A DNA stretch of 5,589 bases from Clostridia bacterium (lineage in GTDB: Bacteria > Bacillota > Clostridia > Oscillospirales > CAG-272). A program made the position numbers and the translations under genes. Shown here piece after piece: positions 1 through 5,589 of the stretch. The stretch covers positions 1-5,589 of the forward strand of contig JAFTLM010000329.1 in NCBI GenBank assembly GCA_017455945.1, in the 5' to 3' direction. A model generated the notes under the pieces. It was not told the DNA's origin. It saw only the letters and a program-made list of their open reading frames with translations, and searched no databases. How positions within the stretch are numbered: the first letter of the stretch is position 1; the number at the start of each line of letters is the position of its first letter.

Positions 1-2394
1 CAGGGTCCCAAGCATTTCGGACGTAACGTTAGGATCAAGAGTTCTCACACCGATACGAATGTGGCTCTCCGTCATATCGGACGCAAATTTCTCAAAATGA
101 TGATTTATGGAATACTTCAAATACATTTTTGCACACAGAGCTCCGTTCACAGCCATATACATAACACAAACGTCTGCTTTTTCCGAAGCTTTGGCATCGG
201 TTGACTTAGAAACAATCACGCTGTTTTCTTCCATAAAGTTACGGGTTCCTATCAAAACCTCACAGTTTTCATCAACAACCGCTTCTATACCCGAATCGGA
301 AACGTTAACAAGCGAAACGTTATCAGAGATCTTCATTTCTGCAGGAATTTCGCCGAATGCGTTTTTCAATGGACATTTCAATCCGGAAAAAACCGAGTGA
401 AAATAATAATTCACATTTACAATATTGAAGCCATTATGAGGCTCTAAATTTATAACTCTGACTCCGTGATTACCAAACACCTCAACGTCATCCATATAAA
501 CTGTATTGGGACCGATATATTCATCGTCTATAGTTTCACCGATAATGGCACTGTCAAGCTTATAAAGCTTACCTGAAATAATAAAGAACGGTAATGCCCC
601 GACAACACCGAATTCAGTAGGAATACACAAAAGTGCCGAAAGTTCGCACGCAAACAAGAAATACGCAAAATTATTTGTTACCGCAACAGCTATCACCGAT
701 ACCAACAAAGAAAGTAAAACCGTAATCATCATATAAGCGTGACGTACATGATAAGATTCGGGGCGATGTGCACTTCTTTCAAAATATTTTCCAACCGACG
801 CCACGCTTTCGATATAGAAATCGCTGCCTGTAAGGAAATCTTCTTTTTTTACAGTTTCCGGAGTTTTATCAAATTTCTCCAGAGAAATCTTTGGATTGGG
901 ATTGGATATCAATTTAAAAGTCAGTGTTTCGCGTACAAGGTGCATGTATTCACCGACTATATTCAACAGTATTCCAAGTACTACAACGGAGTTAAGCAAC
1001 ATCATACCGCTGTCTCCGAAAGCGGTAACAATAAGTATACTGTAAACAAAATTGATTACTGCAACAACGCTTACGGTGGTATAATAATTAGGACGGTTTG
1101 TTATAAAGCCGACCACCCCCAAAAGCATCTTTTTTACAGATATCGCTACTGCGACCACACTCAAAAGAATCGAAACAATATGGTAACTTATAGGCGAAGC
1201 CAAAAATTCACTTACATAAGGTACATATATCGACTCAAAAGAAATTATCAATTCACTGAAAACAAGCAAGAGCCAGACAAAAGCAGTAGTTCCGAAACGC
1301 CAAGCTATACTCTTTTTTTCTTTTCTGTAGGCATCTTTAATTTCTCCGTCTTCATCGGAGGCTTTGTATTCGCTTTTTCTATGTATTGTTGCCGACGTAC
1401 TGTGAAGAGCCCTTTCTTGGGGATTAACAAAGTTATGCTTTGCTTCTCTTACCTTGACAAATCCTATAGAAGTCTCTATATGCTCCTTATCACCAAGTGC
1501 CAAAGCTAAAATTATATCTGCTTCATCAAGCTGTCTGTGTACAGATTTATCGTCCTCCAAATTGCTTTTGTCAAAATCAAAGGCATCAGAATCAGGCGTT
1601 CCGATATCTTCATCGATGAAATCTTTGGAAAAAGGTGTTTCAATGTCATCAACAGTTTCTTCGGGAACCTCTTTTTCACAAAAAACATCTGTATTTTCTT
1701 CTATGTGGGCTTTCTCGTTTAAACCGATAATGTTCAATTCGCCAACTTCAACGGCATCGGATTCATTTGTATAATCGATTTCAACCGTGTCATCCGAGTG
1801 TTGTTCGAAAACGTTGTCTTCGGTATATACAGTATGCTCTCCTTCAATAGCCTTTGCGTCAGCACTGAGCTCGGTAAAGAAATCTTTAAACGCACTGTCC
1901 TCAACCGCATTGTTATCAAGAACATTCCGAACAGGTTCTTCGTTTAACAAATCAATCTCTTCATCGCCACCAAGATTCTCGTCAACTTCGGCTTCAATAC
2001 CATCTTCTACAGCAGGGTCTTCCACTGTATCTGAAGTTACATCAGCATCTTCTTCCTGTTTGGCTTCTGCGGTAGCTTCAAAATCACCCTCAACAAACGC
2101 CGCTTAGGTGTTTGTCTCCAACACTTCGTCGACGGCGGTCTCTTCAATAATTTCCTCTATTTCAAAGCCGCTTATGTCATATTTGTCCGAATCCTCGGAT
2201 TTTTTTGCTTTTTCTCCCTTTTGCCCTATATCCGACATAATAAGATTTATAAGCTCATCCGGCGTGCTGGCATCTTTGGTGCTTTTAGTCTCGACGTTGT
2301 CATCTTCCGCCTTTGTATCGGGTATCTGTTTATCAACGTTTTCTTGAATGCTTTTAAGAATAGCATCGATATCCGAATCACAATATATTCCCAT
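1..2394 (-). CDS. Degenerate P-type-ATPase-like membrane protein with long acidic N-terminus; 3' end beyond window; in-frame TAA at codon 97
   Basis: Read from ATG 2394-2392, the frame is open to the left edge (798 codons) except for one TAA at codon 97. Residues 1 to about 350 are very rich in Asp/Glu with no visible fold, probably a disordered cytoplasmic region. Hydrophobic segments lie near residues 364-383, 404-422, 440-459 and 464-483, then 556-574 and 577-607. The rest aligns by eye with P-type ATPases: CIPTEF (590-595) sits where the M4 CPC motif normally is, NTVYMDDVEVF (630-640) where DTVxxDKTGTL is, a GIEAVVDENCEVLIGTRNFM stretch (702-721) matches the nucleotide-domain GxVxxxVGN region, and RIGVRTLDPNVT (780-791) takes the place of the TGDN region. 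Asp635 is kept but KTGT is lost, so ion pumping is doubtful. I recall similar proteins in uncultured Clostridia; their role is unknown. The gene is second in an operon with rlmB. The first in-frame ATG after the TAA is codon 423, so simple re-initiation would lose the first membrane segments. Family assignment is by recognition only. Confidence 0.72.
2104..2106 (-). other. In-frame TAA interrupting the ATPase-like gene
   Basis: Codon 97 of the frame starting at 2394 is TAA. The residues before it (EIIEETAVDEVLETNT) and after it (AAFVEGDFEATAEAKQEEDA) have the same acidic, low-complexity character, and no base is gained or lost. No TAG, TGA or second TAA occurs in the 701 codons that follow. 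The next base is G, which is not a classic leaky context. If UAA is read as stop here, the product is a 96-residue acidic peptide with no membrane segment. A single change from GAA, CAA or AAA would produce this codon; GAA would suit the surroundings, but that is a guess. Confidence 0.9.
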
Positions 2395-2412
2395 AAGAAG
2401 CTCCTTTCTGAA
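2395..2412 (-). promoter_or_regulatory. Ribosome binding site between rlmB and the ATPase-like gene
   Basis: On the minus strand the 18 bases between the rlmB stop and the next ATG contain AAAGGAG (complement of 2401-2407), followed by a six-base spacer and ATG. This near-perfect Shine-Dalgarno sequence fixes the start of the ATPase-like gene. It also argues that the TAA closing rlmB is a genuine stop, even though the two genes lie in the same reading frame. Confidence 0.88.
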
Positions 2413-3246
2413 TTATTTTCCTGTTCTGTGTTGACGTGCAGCCTCCGAAAGAATTACAGCCGCCGCCGTCGACACGTTGAAAGAATTCACGTGTCCGTAC
2501 ATTGGTATTGAAGTTATAAAGTCACTATTGTCCATAACTATTTTGGAAACACCGTTCCCCTCGCTGCCAAAAACGATTGCACAACCGCCTGAAAAATCGG
2601 TATCGTAATAGCTTTTTCCACCGGCTTCGGCGGCGTATATCCAAACGTTATTCTTTTTAAGTAGTTCTATAGTCGCGGCAATATTTACCACTTTGGCTAC
2701 AGCCAGATGCTCAATCGCCCCCGCCGACGCTTTGCTGACAAGAGGTGTCAGACCGGATGCACGGCGTTTGGGGATAATAAGACCGTGAGCACCCACGCCT
2801 TCGGCACACCTTATAAGTGCCCCCAGGTTGTATGGATCGGTTATTCCATCAGAAATAACTATAAGCGGCTGTTCACCGCGTTCTCTTGCAATCTCAAGAA
2901 TATCCTCTACAGAGCAGTACTCCTTTTCTGCTGCCATGGCAATTATACCTTGATGCGGTGCAAATCCCGACATAGAGTCAAGTTTTGCCTTTTCCACCTC
3001 TACAATCGGAATGCCTCTCTCTATTGCCTCTGCCACCAAAACGGTAACAGAACCCTCGTGATCACCTTTTTTTACAAGAATTTTATCGATGGCTCGTCCG
3101 GATTTAAGAAGTTCGCGAACGGCATTTCTACCTATTACAAGCCCGCTGTTTTCTTCTTCCGTCACGCTGTTATCCGCAAAGGATTTATTCTTTACTTTAT
3201 CTTTCTTAAAATCATTGTTTCCGTATTTACGATTATATCCTGCCAT
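2413..3246 (-). CDS. rlmB: 23S rRNA (guanosine-2'-O)-methyltransferase RlmB, SpoU/TrmH family
   Basis: This 277-residue protein belongs to the SPOUT (SpoU/TrmH) 2'-O-methyltransferases, which methylate ribose in RNA using S-adenosylmethionine; the RlmB group acts on G2251 of 23S rRNA. Residues 1 to about 33 are a lysine-rich tail. The RNA-binding domain runs from GRNAV (39-43) to HQGI (98-101), as usual in the family. The trefoil-knot methyltransferase domain shows all three motifs: DGITDPYNLGALIRCAE (133-149) with the conserved Asn140 and Arg146, IVFGSEGNGVS (224-234), and SIPMYGHVNSFNVSTAAAVIL (246-266). The last has NSFNVS where SLNVS is common, a mild variant. Length and C-terminus fit the family, so the TAA at 2415-2413 is the true end. 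The start is set by GGTGAGG seven bases upstream of the ATG. It is the first gene after the leftward promoter. A paralogous TrmH-type role on another RNA cannot be excluded. Confidence 0.93.
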   Translation of the reverse strand: MAGYNRKYGNNDFKKDKVKNKSFADNSVTEEENSGLVIGRNAVRELLKSGRAIDKILVKKGDHEGSVTVLVAEAIERGIPIVEVEKAKLDSMSGFAPHQGIIAMAAEKEYCSVEDILEIARERGEQPLIVISDGITDPYNLGALIRCAEGVGAHGLIIPKRRASGLTPLVSKASAGAIEHLAVAKVVNIAATIELLKKNNVWIYAAEAGGKSYYDTDFSGGCAIVFGSEGNGVSKIVMDNSDFITSIPMYGHVNSFNVSTAAAVILSEAARQHRTGK

Positions 3247-3250
3247 ATTA

Positions 3251-3260
3251 AAACCTCACC
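3251..3260 (-). promoter_or_regulatory. Ribosome binding site of rlmB
   Basis: The minus strand reads GGTGAGG (complement of 3254-3260), then seven bases, then ATG at 3246-3244. The spacing supports this start over any internal one and keeps the lysine-rich N-terminal tail in the protein. Confidence 0.8.
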
Positions 3261-3268
3261 ATTCAAGA

Positions 3269-3288
3269 ACTGAATAAACCTATTCAGT
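3269..3288. promoter_or_regulatory. Perfect palindrome at the rlmB transcription start, candidate operator
   Basis: ACTGAATA-aacc-TATTCAGT has two perfect 8-base arms around a 4-base centre. It begins three bases downstream of the leftward -10 box and covers the predicted +1 (near 3284). A further ATTCA at 3261-3265 forms a second, shorter inverted pair with TGAAT at 3271-3275. The placement is typical of a repressor site; in RNA it could also form a small 5'-leader hairpin. There is no U-tract, so it is not a convincing terminator. I cannot name the regulator. Confidence 0.5.
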
Positions 3289-3290
3289 AT

Positions 3291-3319
3291 ATTATACCAT
3301 AATTTTCTCGATTTGTACA
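3291..3319 (-). promoter_or_regulatory. Sigma-A-type extended -10 promoter of the rlmB operon
   Basis: On the minus strand TGTACA (complement of 3314-3319, four of six matches to TTGACA) is followed after exactly 17 bases by a perfect TATAAT (complement of 3291-3296), with an upstream TGG that gives the extended TGnTATAAT form. Transcription would start near 3284, leaving a leader of about 38 bases before the rlmB ATG. Confidence 0.8.
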
Positions 3320-3372
3320 TAGGTTTCATCAAATTTTTCTTCGCTTTTTATTTTCTCCAAAAAGAACATTTC

Positions 3373-3417
3373 TCAATAAAAAAAAACAAATTTCCTCCAC
3401 ATCGATTTTTTTATTGA
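3373..3417. repeat. 12-bp A/T-rich inverted repeat overlapping the rightward -35 box
   Basis: TCAATAAAAAAA (3373-3384) is the exact reverse complement of TTTTTTTATTGA (3406-3417), with a 21-base centre. The right arm ends inside the TTGACT -35 box. Because most of each arm is a homopolymer run, part of the match may be chance. It could be a curved-DNA or UP-element arrangement, or a binding site. Confidence 0.45.
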
Positions 3418-3442
3418 CTGTCCAGGTGGGTTGTGATATAAT
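3414..3442 (+). promoter_or_regulatory. Strong sigma-A-type promoter of the glycoside hydrolase lipoprotein gene
   Basis: TTGACT (3414-3419, five of six consensus matches) is followed after 17 bases by a perfect TATAAT (3437-3442), preceded by TGA to give an extended -10. Transcription would start near 3449, about 45 bases before the chosen ATG. Upstream A/T tracts may strengthen it further. Such a near-consensus promoter suggests high basal expression or control by a repressor. Confidence 0.85.
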
Positions 3443-3474
3443 GAAATCGTTATACATTTAGCTGAATATATGAC

Positions 3475-3483
3475 AGGAAAGGA
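3475..3483 (+). promoter_or_regulatory. Ribosome binding site that decides the lipoprotein start
   Basis: AGGAAAGGA lies ten bases before the ATG at 3494. An earlier in-frame ATG at 3470 overlaps this site and lacks its own Shine-Dalgarno sequence; using it would put eight polar residues ahead of the lipoprotein signal. The ATG at 3494, beginning MKKILSLF, is therefore preferred. Confidence 0.7.
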
Positions 3484-3493
3484 TGCACCCTCT

Positions 3494-5589
3494 ATGAAGA
3501 AAATTTTATCACTTTTTATGTCGGTAATAACTCTGCTATCGCTTGTCGCCTGTGCAAAAACGCCCGACAGCCAAGCAAAAGTGTTGTCTGATACCGACGT
3601 AACAACACTTGCCAAACAAGAGACGTACGACAGCATCTCCACCGTATATGCAACGGAAGCCACGTATGTTCGCGGAGGAAAATACAAGGACACGATTCCA
3701 TCAGAGCTTCCGCAACAAGATTACTACTTCATAAAATACGACGTCGTAGAAAACACCTTCAGAACGCCTGTGCTAAAGTTTGATATCTCAGATTTTAAGC
3801 TGCCCGAAAACACAAAGTCTATTTCTCTTGTCGTTGACTTTTCTACAGTTTCGCCGGTGCACAAAAACTTTGAAGGGCAGGATCTTATACTCAATGTATA
3901 TGCCACCGACAACGATTGGGATTCCGAAACAGTTACCTACGCTTCCCTTCCGGCACTTAACGATGACGACATTATTGGAAGCGAATACATAATCAAGGGT
4001 GAAGTGTATATAGATATCGCCGATTACGTTTTGAAATGTATTGAAAACAACATTGATACCTTCTCGCTTCGCTTAGCGGCAAACGTTCAGAGCAACGCAG
4101 AAATGAGAATAAAAATGCTAGGCTCTCCCAACGGCCCTCGTATTGTGGCAAAAGAATCAGGTGCGAGAAGCTTCTATCAGAATAAAATTCTTGCGAATGA
4201 AAAAGCCAACGATGAGCTTTGGGCATACGGAAAAGAAATATACGATGCCTGGAACGTAAGATACAAAGAAATTTTGTCCAAAGGCGATTACGGATGCACA
4301 ACCATAAACAGCAATCCTGCCGATTATACCGTCAAAACAAATGCAATAATTCAGGACCAGAATAACAAAGGCGGAACCTTTGATACCCGATTGGTTACAA
4401 CATTGAACAACTTTGAAGGAAAAAACGTAAAGCTTGATAAATACGGCGGCATAATATCCGACAAAAGATATGAAGCTACGGGATTTTTCCGCACACAAAA
4501 GGTTGGCGACAGATGGTGGGTAATAGATCCTCTCGGATACCCCTGCCATATTACAGGAATCAATCATACGGTGTATGCGTACTCCTCTTCCGAATACCAA
4601 ACAAAAGCGATGGTTCGCCTTTTTGGAGGCGAAACCAAATGGGCTCTTTCCACTACTGCTTGGTTAAAGGACGATCTTGGCTTTAACGTAGCTCTTGCTT
4701 CCGGTAGTACTATGAGCAATCTTTTGCTTGACGTTCAGGACGGTGCCGCAACAACTATATCCACAGGCGGAGTGGGCTCCTATGCAGGCGCGATAGGTCT
4801 TAACTCATCGGACGGAGGGCAGACAAACTTCCTCTACAATGACGCTATGCCAGTGTTTGATCCCGGGTTTGTTGAATACGCAAAAGAAAAAATCCCCGCC
4901 ACTATAGAAACGTATGCCGACAATCCGAGAATACTGGGTTTTGTTTCCGATAATGAGTTGCCTGTAGGAAACGATATGTTGGTAAATTATCTCTCTCTTG
5001 ACCCTACTATAGACGCTAATATTTACTCTTACTTGGCTGCCTGGACCTGGATAATCGAAACCACGGGCAAAAAAGGCGAATAAATAGACATACACCATAT
5101 CGATAAAATGAGCGAAGAAGTCGGCATTGATCTTGCAAATGTCTTTAAAGGTTTTGTTTACGACAGATATTTCAGCGTTATACAACCCATAGTTAAATCT
5201 GCAGCCCCAAATCATATGTACCTCGGTGTGCGTATGCTCATAGGCGGAGATTGGGAATGGATGGCAAGAGTAAACGGTTATTGGTGCGACGTTATGTGCA
5301 TCAACTATTACAGAGTATGGGAAATTCCCACCGATCAGCTCGAAAGTCTCCAAAAGTGGACGGGAAAGCCAATTATGATAACCGAATTTTACGCTAAAGG
5401 CGCAGATGCTATCGGATCTGACGGAAAGCCGTTCCTCAATACTCACGGAGCGGGCTGGACTTGTGCAAATCAAACAGAACGCGGATATTTCTACCAAAAC
5501 TTCACACTTCGTCTGCTCGAAGCCAAGAACTGTATCGGTTGGCTTTATTTCCAGTACATAGATAACGACCCGTTGGATGAAACCGTAGA
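3494..5589 (+). CDS. Secreted lipoprotein: CBM96-like domain plus clan GH-A (GH50/agarase-like) glycoside hydrolase; in-frame TAA at codon 530; 3' end beyond window
   Basis: Residues 1-20 are a lipoprotein signal (MKK, hydrophobic core, lipobox LVAC with Cys20), so the product is probably anchored outside the membrane. Residues about 50-218 look like a DNRLRE/CBM96 carbohydrate-binding domain: TVYATEATYVRGG at the start, the hallmark NDWDSETVTYASLP (140-153), a DIADYV segment (174-179) and the closing MLGSPNGPRIV (208-218). From about 330 the hydrolase begins with GFFRTQKVGDRWWVIDP, as in beta-agarase-type enzymes. SDNELP (485-490) offers E488 as acid/base, ITEFY (629-633) offers E631 as nucleophile, and GWLYFQYIDNDP (682-693) matches a late barrel strand. 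Codon 530 is TAA; beyond it 168 codons continue in frame. If the TAA terminates, the product lacks the nucleophile and should be inactive. The substrate is unknown: agarose-like or another polysaccharide is possible, and the exact GH family is uncertain. It has its own promoter and diverges from rlmB. Confidence 0.78.
5081..5083 (+). other. In-frame TAA interrupting the glycoside hydrolase gene
   Basis: Codon 530 is TAA. The sequence reads WIIETTGKKGE, stop, IDIHHIDKMSEEVGIDLANV, with the same frame on both sides and no missing bases; the part after the stop holds ITEFY, GWLYFQY and other barrel features. No further stop occurs before the window ends. The next base is A, a context not known as leaky. 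The first ATG after the stop (5108-5110) has no ribosome binding site, so a split two-protein arrangement is not supported. Confidence 0.9.

Larger units (their letters stand above)
3247..3493. other. Divergent intergenic region
   Basis: These 247 bases separate the two divergent units. They hold the two promoters, the palindrome at 3269-3288, and an A/T-rich middle (about 3300-3412) with a nine-A run at 3378-3386 and a seven-T run at 3406-3412. The A/T tracts just upstream of the rightward -35 box could act as an UP element. I see no small gene, no structured RNA and no convincing terminator here. Confidence 0.75.

Noticed and set aside
739..1509. Plus-strand open frame of 256 codons opposite the ATPase-like gene
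   Set aside because: It lies antisense to a continuous 701-codon frame with membrane and ATPase-like features. Its translation is low-complexity Tyr/Lys/Asn-rich with no recognisable domain, and there is no convincing RBS.
1454..2347. Several Ser-rich plus-strand frames opposite the acidic linker
   Set aside because: Ser-rich translations are the expected antisense image of GAA/GAT-rich coding sequence; no other support.
2413..2415. TAA of rlmB as another recoded codon, giving one giant fused protein
   Set aside because: The family C-terminus ends here and a perfect AAAGGAG plus ATG follows. The shared frame with the next gene has a one-in-three chance of occurring anyway.
3351..3371. Weak CTTTTT...AAAAAG hairpin in the intergenic region as a terminator
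   Set aside because: The stem is six almost pure A/T pairs with a nine-base loop. It lies between two divergent promoters, where no transcript is expected to end.
4157..4600. Minus-strand open frame of 147 codons inside the hydrolase gene
   Set aside because: Shadow of the sense frame, which here carries the conserved GFFR...RWWVIDP region.
5081..5083. Selenocysteine, pyrrolysine or programmed frameshift at the in-frame stops
   Set aside because: Selenocysteine uses UGA and pyrrolysine UAG. Both stops here are UAA, the frame is unchanged across them, and no slippery heptamer is needed to explain the downstream sequence.
4805..5497. Minus-strand open frame of 230 codons crossing the TAA of the hydrolase gene
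   Set aside because: It is antisense to recognisable glycoside hydrolase sequence on both sides of the TAA. The translation matches no family I know and has no promoter or RBS.

Overview
The window looks like chromosomal DNA from an uncultured, fairly AT-rich Gram-positive Clostridia-type bacterium (Firmicutes/Bacillota, plausibly gut or rumen). The grounds are strong AAAGGAG-type ribosome binding sites, sigma-A promoters with perfect TATAAT boxes, an N-terminal lipoprotein signal, and a degenerate P-type-ATPase-like membrane protein of a kind I associate with Oscillospiraceae and related Clostridia. The placement comes from family recognition, not from a marker gene. There are three protein genes in two divergent units. 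I see no tRNA, rRNA, CRISPR array or insertion sequence.

Left unit, minus strand, transcribed from about 3284 toward position 1. The first gene is rlmB (3246-2413), a SpoU/TrmH-type 23S rRNA 2'-O-methyltransferase, intact and well conserved. After 18 bases carrying a perfect Shine-Dalgarno sequence comes a large gene (2394 to the left edge and beyond). It encodes a very acidic, probably disordered N-terminal region of about 350 residues, then four membrane segments, a cytoplasmic stretch, further membrane segments, and cytoplasmic domains that align by eye with P-type ATPases. The phosphorylation motif DKTGT has decayed to DDVEV. This gene has one in-frame TAA at codon 97 (2106-2104), after which the same frame stays open for 701 codons to the window edge.

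Intergenic region 3247-3493. It holds two back-to-back extended -10 promoters, one for each unit. A perfect 8-bp-arm palindrome sits over the predicted rlmB transcription start and is a candidate operator. A 12-bp A/T inverted repeat overlaps the -35 box of the rightward promoter.

Right unit, plus strand, 3494 to the right edge and beyond. This is a secreted lipoprotein with a DNRLRE/CBM96-like carbohydrate-binding domain followed by a clan GH-A glycoside hydrolase domain that resembles GH50 beta-agarases. It too carries one in-frame TAA (5081-5083, codon 530). The TAA lies between the predicted acid/base glutamate (E488) and the predicted nucleophile (E631), with the same frame and recognisable family sequence continuing on both sides.

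The most notable feature of the window is therefore that two unrelated, otherwise well-preserved genes each carry a single in-frame TAA and no other damage. Candidate explanations are recent nonsense mutations, sequence errors, or suppression/recoding of UAA. Wholesale reassignment of TAA is argued against by rlmB, which ends on TAA exactly where its family normally ends and is followed by a clear RBS and ATG. The genes show no evident functional link: rRNA modification, a pseudo-ATPase membrane protein of unknown role, and extracellular polysaccharide degradation.
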